Of a stretch of DNA of 64,000 nt, positions 36,911 through 44,798 are shown in pieces (the stretch's first letter is position 1; every line of letters starts with the position of its first letter). The position numbers were made by a program, and so were the translations under genes. Below the pieces are notes generated by a model. That model was given only the letters and a program-made list of their open reading frames with translations, did not search any database and had not been told where the DNA came from. The stretch is from UBA5429 sp942493315 (GTDB taxonomy: Bacteria; Bacteroidota; Bacteroidia; Bacteroidales; WCHB1-69), in contig OW818690.1 in NCBI GenBank assembly GCA_942493315.1, positions 1,488,001 through 1,552,000 on the forward strand, read 5' to 3'.

Positions 36911-39280
36911 CTAATATCCTAGAGCGGTGAGGAGTTTTTCGTAGATTTTTCGATTTTTGCCTTTGTATGGGTGGCAGTGGATGTGAATGGCAGGGTTGAA
37001 ATTGAGTTCAATGATGGCATAATTGTCAGGAGTGGGCTGTGCCGTAATATCTTTGATCATCATATCCAATCCTGTAATTTTTACCTGTAATGCGTTAGCG
37101 GCCTGAATAGCTTTTTGTTTATATGAATCCGGGATATCATCGGTGTAATCGATGCTATCACCACCGGTGCTGATATTCGAGTTTTCTCTTAAAAAAACAG
37201 TTTCATTCAATTTTGGAATATAATCGAAATCTTTTTGTTGTGCTTTTAAAAAGATGGATTCTGATTCCCCTAACTGAATTTTCTCCAATGGAGTTCGATA
37301 TCCTTTTCCTCTAAGAGGATCTTGATTTTTTACATCAACTAATTCCCGAATAGATGAGGTTCCATCTCCGGTAACATTAGCTGGAACACGGTGTAAAATT
37401 CCGACAACTTCCTGATTTAAAACAAAAAACCGAAATTCTTTCCCTTCAATAAACTCCTCAATGAGTATAGTTGAGTCGTTCTCAAAAGCCATATCGATGG
37501 CTCTTTCATAAACAGAACGATCAGAATTGTTTTTGATGATGGTGATTCCGATTCCAAAATTGGTTTGATTGGGTTTGATGACAATCGGTTTATTCCTGAA
37601 AAATTGAAAATCAGATTTAGCCGTTTCATCATTTGAGTATTCCAAGCCTTTTGGCGTTTTTAGTCCGGCCTCATCCAATATTTTTTTGGTAATCAGCTTA
37701 TTCTCCATCGTAAGGATACTAGAATATTGATCCAAAGAGGTTTTGGTGGCTTGTTTAACATATTGCTGATTCCCATTTTGATTCAAACGGACAAAATTCT
37801 CTTTTTGATCCAGGATTTCAAATGCAACACCTCTTTTTACAGCTTCTCTCAGCAGGAGCTGGGTTGATAATTCCATATCTTCCAATCCTATAAAATGGTA
37901 GTTTTTTTCTTGACTTTCTTTTAAAAATTGATGTGCCAGATCTAAGTGAAATGGGATATAACCCTTTTTTAAAATTCCGTCCAATACACCATAAACACTA
38001 CGTGAATCGGGGTTGTCTGCCAATGTTCTTACATAATCAAGAGCTTGTACATACGCCTGATTATCGATGGAGTATTTTGTAAACATGTCAGATATTGCTT
38101 GAAGATGATTTTTCATTTCTTGCCAAACATCAATCACTTTTCCGGAAGGTTCATCAACATAAGGATTCAGCTGTAATCCGTTAAGGGCAACATACCCTAA
38201 ATAATTATTGGCAATTTCCTGAGATTTTGCATCAAAAGAATCAGGCTCTTCAGATAAAAGTCCGTATAATGCCAATGCATGTAAAAAATATAAAGCATCT
38301 TCCGTGATGCCCGCTTTAGTTAAAGGATCGATATCAATAAATCTGAATTCTAAATAAGAGATATGGTTAGATTCATGAGTGAATTTTGGTCTAACCTGAG
38401 CATACAATTCTTTTGGTGAATTTAATACGCCATCTATAATCAACTTATCCACACTGAGTTTTAAGTTTTGAACGGAGCTATAATCGGGATAAATAACACC
38501 CAAATTGTGATATCCGTAGCAACTGTTTCTAATGGAAAGACCAATCACATTCTTATTAATTCTATTGGGATTGTGTTTACATTTCAATTCAAAAGAGGAG
38601 TCAACGACGGGACTATTTCCGAAAAGTAACACGTACATCCATCTCAATCGTAACATTTGCCGCGTAACTTTTAAGTAGGCTTCATCTTTAAAATCTTTAA
38701 AGGAGATATTAGAATTACTTAGACTATAAAGTGATTCCAACAATTTTTCAGCAAATGAGAAATTAAAATGGATTCCGGATAACATTTGATTTTTTGGTCC
38801 ATATTTCTGAGCTAAAAATTCCCGATATTGTTGGGCCTCGATACCCTCATCATCATACTTAGCGATAGGAATCTTGGCGTCATCCGGTAAAACCGGAGGG
38901 ATGCTTTGAGGCCAAAGATATTCATTCTCTATTTCCAGGCTAACGATATCATGTATTGTTTCCAAAAATCCGACTGTTTTTTTGATGTCAGTTAATGGGG
39001 GTGTTCTCATTTCGATCTGACTTTCAGAAAAGTCAGTTGTGATATAAGGATGTTTCAATTTATTTCCAAAAACTTCAGGATGAGGTTTTTGAGAAAGTGT
39101 ACCTTCAGGATCAATGCGAATATTTTCTTTTTCAATTCCAAACAAACCATCCAGCCATATATTCCCTTTTAGTTGAGTTGATGCAGTATTAAAAAGATCC
39201 TTAATTGGGGAAGGTTCACCGGTTGGGGTTTGGTTTTTTTCGTGTACCAAAGTGCAAGGAGAACAACAAACTTTTTTCAT
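36911..39280 (-). CDS. gshF: Bifunctional glutamate--cysteine ligase/glutathione synthetase
   Basis: 789 residues, the size of GshF/GshAB fusions. Residues about 35-440 are the gamma-glutamylcysteine ligase half (GIEKENIRIDPEGTLS, PYITTDFSESQIEMRTPP, GIHFNFSF, LRLRWMYVLLFGNSPVVDSSF, SIRNSCYGY, LEFRFIDIDPL). Residues about 520-789 are an ATP-grasp domain (NKPIVIKPNQTNFGIGI, ILIEEFIEGKEFRFFVL, GLDMMIKD, IIELNFNPAIHIHCHPYKG). It makes glutathione from Glu, Cys and Gly in two ATP-dependent steps in the cytoplasm. The N-terminus has an added Cys cluster (KKVCCSPC). It overlaps the upstream MATE gene by 4 bp, in an order marR-MATE-gshF that suggests thiol or electrophile defence. Confidence 0.95.
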   Translation of the reverse strand: MKKVCCSPCTLVHEKNQTPTGEPSPIKDLFNTASTQLKGNIWLDGLFGIEKENIRIDPEGTLSQKPHPEVFGNKLKHPYITTDFSESQIEMRTPPLTDIKKTVGFLETIHDIVSLEIENEYLWPQSIPPVLPDDAKIPIAKYDDEGIEAQQYREFLAQKYGPKNQMLSGIHFNFSFAEKLLESLYSLSNSNISFKDFKDEAYLKVTRQMLRLRWMYVLLFGNSPVVDSSFELKCKHNPNRINKNVIGLSIRNSCYGYHNLGVIYPDYSSVQNLKLSVDKLIIDGVLNSPKELYAQVRPKFTHESNHISYLEFRFIDIDPLTKAGITEDALYFLHALALYGLLSEEPDSFDAKSQEIANNYLGYVALNGLQLNPYVDEPSGKVIDVWQEMKNHLQAISDMFTKYSIDNQAYVQALDYVRTLADNPDSRSVYGVLDGILKKGYIPFHLDLAHQFLKESQEKNYHFIGLEDMELSTQLLLREAVKRGVAFEILDQKENFVRLNQNGNQQYVKQATKTSLDQYSSILTMENKLITKKILDEAGLKTPKGLEYSNDETAKSDFQFFRNKPIVIKPNQTNFGIGITIIKNNSDRSVYERAIDMAFENDSTILIEEFIEGKEFRFFVLNQEVVGILHRVPANVTGDGTSSIRELVDVKNQDPLRGKGYRTPLEKIQLGESESIFLKAQQKDFDYIPKLNETVFLRENSNISTGGDSIDYTDDIPDSYKQKAIQAANALQVKITGLDMMIKDITAQPTPDNYAIIELNFNPAIHIHCHPYKGKNRKIYEKLLTALGY

Positions 39281-40617
39281 ATTGAAATGGGATTAACTTT
39301 TTTAAAAGATTTAAACATGATGATAAACAAAAACACCAAGATGGAGCCTTTAGCCATACTGCTTATGCTGATGCTCCACCAGACAGAAGATAGGGAATTA
39401 CTCCAAAAATGTATAAATAGTAATGCCATTGGAATTCTCATGAGAGTAAGAGAAATACCTGTAATAGCAGGAATATTGGTGCGCCCCCATCCAAAAAAAG
39501 CACCGGTAGCCATCAGTTCCAGACACATAAATAGTTGAGAATATCCCAAGATGATGAGGTAATCGCGACCCATTTCTATACTCTCTTTTTCATGTAGAAA
39601 CAGCGAGAACAAAGATTCCGGAAAAAGAATCAGGATAGATGAGGTGAGGATTCCAATCATAAATGCAAGAACTATTCCCGATTTAAAGACTTGCCACTGG
39701 GCGTCATAATTTTTAGCTCCATAAGCTTTTCCGGATAGTGAGGCGAGGGCTGTCATAAACCCTCCGGCAGTCATAAATGTGATCGCCTCTATCTGGATAC
39801 CCACTTTTTGAACAGCAATGGCAGAGGCGCCCCATTGGCTGATGATACGAGCCATCCCAATGGCAATCAAGGTAAAAGATATTCTTTGTATAGTGGGACT
39901 AATTCCAAGTGACATGATTTGTTTTAGGAACTGTTTTTGAAAGGGAACTCCAACGGGCTGTAATGCTTCCACTTTATTTATTTTTATATAAAACAAAACG
40001 GTTGCCACACCTTGAGCAATAAAAGTTCCAACTGCGGTACCATAAATGCCCCAACCTGCACCAAAAATGAGTATTGGATCCAAAATCATGTTCAAAGCAA
40101 AAGCAATGGCATTAACTCGAAATGGAGTTTTAGTATCACCATATCCAATTAAAGCACTTGTAAAAAATAGATTTTGGAAGGTAAATGGGATACTTAATCC
40201 GATCAATAGCAAATATTTTGATGCTTCCTTTTCAATAATGGCATTATTAATACCTACAATACCGATTAAACTATTCCTAAAAAGTGCCAAAAAAGCATAA
40301 TAAACAAGTGACATGATGATGATAGCCAAAATACCACTACGAACATAACTTTTTGATAATTGTGAATTGTTATCACCCAGTGCATGAGATACTTTTATGC
40401 CGACTCCAACTGTAAACAGGGTTGAAACGCCCCAGCTTAAATGCATGAAAAATCCTGCTGATCCAACAGCAGCAACGGCATCACTGCCTAGTTTTCCGAC
40501 AAAAATTACATTGATGATGTTATATGCAATCGAAAGAAAAGAGGTTGCAATGACAGGTAACGCCAAAATGACCAGTTCTTTTAAGTTTAAATAGGATGGT
40601 GTCGTTCTTTTCATCAT
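39277..40617 (-). CDS. MATE-family efflux transporter
   Basis: 446 residues with twelve predicted membrane segments in two six-helix halves. Typical MATE stretches are LALPVIATSFLSIAYNIINVIFVGKLG at the N-terminus and GAGWGIYGTAVGTFIAQGVATVLFY and MTAGGFMTALASLSGKAYGAKN in the middle. It exports drugs or metabolites using Na+ or H+ gradients. It begins 3 bp after the marR stop codon and overlaps gshF by 4 bp, so the three genes are one operon. The substrate is unknown; the neighbours suggest a thiol-reactive compound or a glutathione conjugate. Confidence 0.9.
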   Translation of the reverse strand: MMKRTTPSYLNLKELVILALPVIATSFLSIAYNIINVIFVGKLGSDAVAAVGSAGFFMHLSWGVSTLFTVGVGIKVSHALGDNNSQLSKSYVRSGILAIIIMSLVYYAFLALFRNSLIGIVGINNAIIEKEASKYLLLIGLSIPFTFQNLFFTSALIGYGDTKTPFRVNAIAFALNMILDPILIFGAGWGIYGTAVGTFIAQGVATVLFYIKINKVEALQPVGVPFQKQFLKQIMSLGISPTIQRISFTLIAIGMARIISQWGASAIAVQKVGIQIEAITFMTAGGFMTALASLSGKAYGAKNYDAQWQVFKSGIVLAFMIGILTSSILILFPESLFSLFLHEKESIEMGRDYLIILGYSQLFMCLELMATGAFFGWGRTNIPAITGISLTLMRIPMALLFIHFWSNSLSSVWWSISISSMAKGSILVFLFIIMFKSFKKVNPISI

Positions 40618-40620
40618 GAT

Positions 40621-41088
40621 CTATTGACAACAAGATTTTTCTTCCTTTGTTCTTAACTCCTTCATTCGAAGTACTACTTTATCCAAAATAGTAACAAAAT
40701 GGATCTGTTCAGAATCAGAAAGTATTTTTAATAGTTCCCCAAAATATTGGTCATTCTCCAGATTGATAGCATTGCAAACTGTTTTTCCCGATTCTGTAAG
40801 TTGAATAGTTGACATCCTTCTGTTTTCAGTGGGAATAGAACGATCTAAAAGTCCAATATTCACCAATCCATCCACAGTACGACAAACCGTACTTTTGTCA
40901 AGACCTAATGTTTTGGATAATTCGGTGAGTGATTCTTTCTCTTTTGCATCGATTTCAAGGAGGGTATGGCATTGAGCAAGGGTTATTTCATTGCAACAAC
41001 AATCATTTTTTTGCATAAAAAGCTCTCTTTCGAAGCGTCTCAAGAGTTCTCTAAATTGCTTAACATATTCAATATCAATAGTATTCAT
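40621..41088 (-). CDS. MarR-family regulator with cysteine clusters
   Basis: 155 residues, the typical MarR length, with a winged HTH at about residues 50-110 (LTELSKTLGLDKSTVCRTVDGLVNIGLLDR, then a wing with NRRMSTIQLTESG). It is unusually Cys-rich: CCC at 30-32, Cys40 (AQCH), Cys69 in the recognition helix, one near residue 115 and a C-terminal CC at 153-154. Such Cys patterns fit a redox, electrophile or metal(loid) sensor, as in OhrR-like and arsenic-linked MarR proteins. It is the first gene of the marR-MATE-gshF operon and faces a palindromic operator candidate at 41095-41129, so autoregulation is likely. The signal is unknown. Confidence 0.88.
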   Translation of the reverse strand: MNTIDIEYVKQFRELLRRFERELFMQKNDCCCNEITLAQCHTLLEIDAKEKESLTELSKTLGLDKSTVCRTVDGLVNIGLLDRSIPTENRRMSTIQLTESGKTVCNAINLENDQYFGELLKILSDSEQIHFVTILDKVVLRMKELRTKEEKSCCQ

Positions 41089-41094
41089 TTTTTA

Positions 41095-41129
41095 TAGTTG
41101 TATTTTAAAACAGTTGCAATATACAACTA
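41095..41129. promoter_or_regulatory. Candidate MarR operator
   Basis: TAGTTGTAT (41095-41103) and ATACAACTA (41121-41129) are perfect 9-bp inverted arms. Inside them GTTGCAATATACAAC (41113-41127) is a second near-palindrome with the TTGC/GTTG...CAAC shape of MarR sites. It begins 7 bp upstream of the marR ATG. Confidence 0.6.
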
Positions 41130-41215
41130 AAATTTGAATTAATTTGAGATCATTTTTTTTAAAATTATTAAACATATTTTTTTGAAATCGTGTATTTTAC
41201 TATAAGATTTATTTT

Positions 41216-41223
41216 TATATTTG
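41216..41223 (+). promoter_or_regulatory. Bacteroidota -7 box of the mobile mystery operon
   Basis: TATATTTG followed by CAAAATG; no TTG at the ideal distance. The transcript would start near 41230 and carry all three operator repeats in its leader, or the repressor would act just downstream of the start site. Confidence 0.5.
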
Positions 41224-41278
41224 CAAAATGATTTTTTAATTTATTAAATATTTAAAAAACAGATAAATAAGTTAAGAA

Positions 41279-41362
41279 ATCAGGGTATAACCTTAAAAAA
41301 AATATAAATAATTCAGGGTATAACCTTAAAAATAATATAAATAATTCAGGGTATAACCTTAA
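41279..41362 (+). repeat. Three 33-bp direct repeats, operator candidates of the mobile mystery operon
   Basis: AGGGTATAACCT occurs at 41282, 41315 and 41348, exactly 33 bp apart (about three helical turns), each followed by an A/T-rich linker. The 12-mer is itself an imperfect palindrome (AGG...CCT). Position between the -7 box and the HTH gene start fits autorepression. Confidence 0.85.
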
Positions 41363-41372
41363 AATATTAAAA

Positions 41373-41837
41373 ATGGACATATCAAAACAAAAATTAATAA
41401 TTGAACAAACTGATCGGAAAATATTACCTTATAAAGCTCTTGATTCAGTCTTTGTTCCAAAAAAAGGCTGGGTTCATACCATTAGAGTTTCATTAAAAAT
41501 GTCTTTAAAACAATTAGCAAAACGTTTAAATATTACATTACAGAGTGTAAAAGAAATTGAGGAACGAGAAGAAAATGGAACTATAACGATAAATAGACTT
41601 AGAGAAGTCGGACAAGCATTAGATTTGAAATTAGTATATGGATTTATTCCGAAAGAACAAAGTCTTGAAAAGATGATTGAAAAAAGAGCAAATGAAGTTG
41701 CTAATCAAATTGTTATGCAAACATCACAATCTATGATGCTTGAAGACCAAGAGAATTCTAAAGAACGTATTGAAAACGCAATAAAAAACAAAACTGAAGA
41801 ACTCAAAATCAAACTACCAAATTATTTATGGGATTAA
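41373..41837 (+). CDS. Mobile mystery protein A (HTH antitoxin/regulator)
   Basis: 154 residues. A central Xre-type HTH is at about residues 33-90 (TIRVSLKMSLKQLAKRLNITLQSVKEIEEREENGTITINRLREVGQALDLKLVYGFIP), with helical flanks and a C-terminal tail rich in Lys/Glu. Length, HTH and the overlapping Fic gene match the mobile mystery A/B pair (TIGR02612/TIGR02613), a module found scattered in bacteria. Probable role: DNA-binding repressor and antitoxin for the Fic partner. It overlaps that gene by 10 bp and follows three operator-like repeats. Confidence 0.85.
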   Translation: MDISKQKLIIEQTDRKILPYKALDSVFVPKKGWVHTIRVSLKMSLKQLAKRLNITLQSVKEIEEREENGTITINRLREVGQALDLKLVYGFIPKEQSLEKMIEKRANEVANQIVMQTSQSMMLEDQENSKERIENAIKNKTEELKIKLPNYLWD

Positions 41838-42424
41838 TTATTGAGTACATAGATGGGCAAACGCCAATTGATGAAGATGAAAAAGCAGGGCTTTTAATTG
41901 ATTCGATAACCAGTAGAGCTGAACTAAATGAATTTGAACAGTTTAATATTGAAAAAGCAATAGAATGGATATTAAGTAAGTCTTTTTCTTCTGAAACGAT
42001 ACTATCAGAAAGTTTTATTAAAGAACTTCATAGAAGGATGTTTAATGAAGTGTGGGAATGGGCAGGATCTTTTAGGAAAACGAACAAAAATATCGGTGTT
42101 GATAAATTCGAAATAGGGGTTTCATTGAAAAATTTATTGGATGATAGTATATATTGGTTAAAAAATAATACATATCGAGATGAAGAATTTGCAATTAGAT
42201 TTAAACATCGGTTAGTTCAGATTCATTGTTTCCCAAATGGGAATGGAAGACATTCTAGATTAATGGCAGATATTATTGTAAATCAACTATTTAAAAAGGC
42301 AATATTTACATGGGGGTCAGGTGACTTAAATAAACTAGGAAATACAAGAGAAAAATACATTAAAGCTGTTCAACAAGCTGATAATGGAAATATTAATCCG
42401 TTATTAGATTTTTCTAGGTCTTAA
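41828..42424 (+). CDS. Mobile mystery protein B (Fic-domain protein)
   Basis: 198 residues. The Fic motif is HCFPNGNGRHSR at 133-144: catalytic His133, Phe, and the GNGR phosphate loop; the usual acidic Mg-binding Asp/Glu before GNGR is Asn, as in other proteins of this subfamily. The N-terminal part (LDDSITSRAELNEFEQFNIEKA) and FIKELHRRMFNEVWEWAGSFRKTN are typical Fic helices. Fic proteins move AMP or another nucleotide phosphate onto target proteins; the target here is unknown. Start ATG is inside the last codons of protein A. Likely toxin half of a toxin-antitoxin-like module. Confidence 0.88.
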   Translation: MGLIIEYIDGQTPIDEDEKAGLLIDSITSRAELNEFEQFNIEKAIEWILSKSFSSETILSESFIKELHRRMFNEVWEWAGSFRKTNKNIGVDKFEIGVSLKNLLDDSIYWLKNNTYRDEEFAIRFKHRLVQIHCFPNGNGRHSRLMADIIVNQLFKKAIFTWGSGDLNKLGNTREKYIKAVQQADNGNINPLLDFSRS

Positions 42425-42546
42425 TTACATAACTAACACCAATATTTTGTTTGAAATGTTAAGGTATAATATCAAATCATATCTTATAGAATAAAAGTAA
42501 AAGGTTAACAAAAATTAATTAAACTCCAATTAAAAACATTACCATC

Positions 42547-44763
42547 ATGAAGCATTTTTCCAGTTTTTTGTTCTTTACCATTTCTCTTTTGATGTTTGCC
42601 AATCTCAGTTATGGGCAAACTACAGAACCGGTTTATCAATTAATTGAGCGGGTACTACCCGGAAAAGCAGCACAATTTAAACTTCAAATTGTCCCTAATT
42701 CAGAAGGAAAAGAGATTTTTGAAATTGAATCAAAAAAAGGGAAAATTGTTATTTCAGGAACCAATAACTTATCCATTACCAAAGGATTGGGCTATTATTT
42801 GAACAATTATTGCGGGGTTCGGGTATCATGGTATAAAGATAACGCTGTTATAGTTCCGGAAGTTTTACCTATGATACCGAGAAAAGTGGCTCAAGAGTGT
42901 CGGTTTGAGAAACGGTTTTTCCTGAATTATTGTACTTTTGGATACACAATGTTGTGGTGGCAATGGGCAGATTGGGAAAGGTTTATCGATTGGATGGCAT
43001 TAAACGGGATCAACATGCCGCTTGCTATTACCGGACAGGAAGCTGTTTGGTTAGAGGTGTGGAAAGAATTCGGATTATCTGAAAATGAGATTAGAGCATA
43101 CTTTACTGGTCCGGCTCATCTTCCCTGGCATAGAATGGGAAATCTGGATGGTTTTTTAGGGCCATTGCCAATGGAATATATAACACATCAGAAGAATTTG
43201 CAAAAACAGATTTTGCAACGAGAGCGCTCATTTGGTATGACTCCGGTTTTACCGGCATTTGCAGGGCACGTTCCTAAAGCTATCAAAGATCAATATCCAA
43301 ACTCCAAAATAACTAACATGGGTTCTTATGGTACAGGAGATGAGTATAATGCCTATTTTTTGGATCCGACGGACACCCTTTTCCTAAAAATTCAACAACG
43401 ATTTTTAACGATTCAAACACAGATGTTTGGAACGGATCATTTTTATGGCGCGGATCCATTTAATGAAATGGATCCTCCAGAAATAACTCCTTCTTACTTA
43501 GGGCATGTTTCAAAAACGATCTATGATGGGATGCAAAGTGTAGATTCTGAAGCTGTTTGGGTTCAAATGGGCTGGACTTTTTACTATATGAAATTATGGA
43601 AAGAGGAACCAAAACGATTGGAAGCGATGATACATGCTGTACCGGAAAACAAAATGATTATTCTCGATTATTTTGCTGAGAAAGAGGAGGTTTGGAAAAC
43701 AACAAAAGCTTGGTATGGAGCTCCTTATGTGTGGTGCTATTTGGGAAACTTCGGAGGGAATACCGAAATGGCTGCACCGATTAAAGAGGTCGCAGTTCGT
43801 CTTCCAAAAGCTGAAAAAGATTCTACTTGCGGTAAAATGTGGGGGATCGGTTCCACTTTAGAAGGGTTTGGGGTAAATCAGTTTATGTTTGACTGGCTAT
43901 TTGAATATGCCTGGGATTCCGGTAATCAGAATTTGGATCAATGGATTCCCAAATTTGTAAGAAGTAGAACTAATAACAAAGTGGATAAGATTGCAGAACA
44001 AGCTTATTCAGAGCTCATTAATCTGGTGTTTAATGACCAGGTTTCCGGAATTGCTACCGGCAGTTTAGTACAGGCTCGTCCCTTTTTAACAGGTGTTAGA
44101 GGTTATCAAAGACCCAATAAATACGATTATCAAGAGTTGACAGATATTTTAGGATTAATGCTTTCAGTTTCAGATGAAACTATGAAAAATCAATGGTATC
44201 AGAAAGATTTGGTTATCGTTTCCAAACAAATTCTGGATAATATGATTATTCCTTTGAGAAAGAAGATCAATCAAGCCTATCTGGATCAAGATAGTGTTGA
44301 GATGAACAAACAAATCAACCTTTTTCTCAATATTCTTACTGATTTAGACCGATTATTAGCTACACAACCTGAGTTTTTATTAGGGAAATGGTTGTCTGAT
44401 GCTCGTCAATTTGGTGATGACCCTAATACTAAAGCATATTATGAAAAAAATGCTCGTGTTTTAATCACCACTTGGGGCAATGAAGGAAATGAAATTATTG
44501 ATTATGCCAGTCGTGATCTATCCGGATTAGTTTCCTCCTATTATAAAGTACGATGGGAACTGTTTTTTAAAACTTTGAATAAAAATCTGAAAGAAAAGAT
44601 GCCTCTCGATATGATTCAAAGTGATCGTGAAATGGCCTCTTTTGAGTGGGCCTGGACGAATCAGAATCTGGAATTTTTAAATACACCACAAGGGGATCCT
44701 GTAAAGATTGTAAGGGAGATTTATGCCAAATATTTACCCTATTTCCCAATTTGTAACGATTAG
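42547..44763 (+). CDS. Alpha-N-acetylglucosaminidase (GH89)
   Basis: 738 residues with a signal peptide ending at LSYGQ (about residue 24), so it is exported. It has the full NAGLU/GH89 layout: N-terminal small domain, then the catalytic barrel with FLNYCTFGYTMLWWQWADWERFIDWMALNGIN, GQEAVWLEVW, and FTGPAHLPWHRMGNLDGFLGPLP. Probable catalytic acid and nucleophile are Glu307 (DPFNEMDPP) and Glu439 (STLEGFGVN), which correspond to Glu316 and Glu446 of human NAGLU. The C-terminal helical domain is complete. It removes terminal alpha-1,4-linked GlcNAc from heparan sulfate or mucin-type glycans, so the organism probably uses host or detrital glycans. It stands alone, without a SusCD pair. Confidence 0.92.
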   Translation: MKHFSSFLFFTISLLMFANLSYGQTTEPVYQLIERVLPGKAAQFKLQIVPNSEGKEIFEIESKKGKIVISGTNNLSITKGLGYYLNNYCGVRVSWYKDNAVIVPEVLPMIPRKVAQECRFEKRFFLNYCTFGYTMLWWQWADWERFIDWMALNGINMPLAITGQEAVWLEVWKEFGLSENEIRAYFTGPAHLPWHRMGNLDGFLGPLPMEYITHQKNLQKQILQRERSFGMTPVLPAFAGHVPKAIKDQYPNSKITNMGSYGTGDEYNAYFLDPTDTLFLKIQQRFLTIQTQMFGTDHFYGADPFNEMDPPEITPSYLGHVSKTIYDGMQSVDSEAVWVQMGWTFYYMKLWKEEPKRLEAMIHAVPENKMIILDYFAEKEEVWKTTKAWYGAPYVWCYLGNFGGNTEMAAPIKEVAVRLPKAEKDSTCGKMWGIGSTLEGFGVNQFMFDWLFEYAWDSGNQNLDQWIPKFVRSRTNNKVDKIAEQAYSELINLVFNDQVSGIATGSLVQARPFLTGVRGYQRPNKYDYQELTDILGLMLSVSDETMKNQWYQKDLVIVSKQILDNMIIPLRKKINQAYLDQDSVEMNKQINLFLNILTDLDRLLATQPEFLLGKWLSDARQFGDDPNTKAYYEKNARVLITTWGNEGNEIIDYASRDLSGLVSSYYKVRWELFFKTLNKNLKEKMPLDMIQSDREMASFEWAWTNQNLEFLNTPQGDPVKIVREIYAKYLPYFPICND

Positions 44764-44773
44764 AATACTTTTA

Positions 44774-44798
44774 AGAATGAAATGATCTCATTTATTCT
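44774..44798. terminator. Hairpin between the convergent GH89 and mfd genes
   Basis: AGAATGAAATGA pairs with TCATTTATTCT around TC, with one bulge, and overlaps the mfd stop codon. It could serve both directions; T-tracts are weak. Confidence 0.4.

Noticed and set aside
41373..42424. Interpretation as an integrated phage or plasmid end
   Set aside because: No integrase, attachment duplication or phage genes are nearby; only the two-gene module is present.
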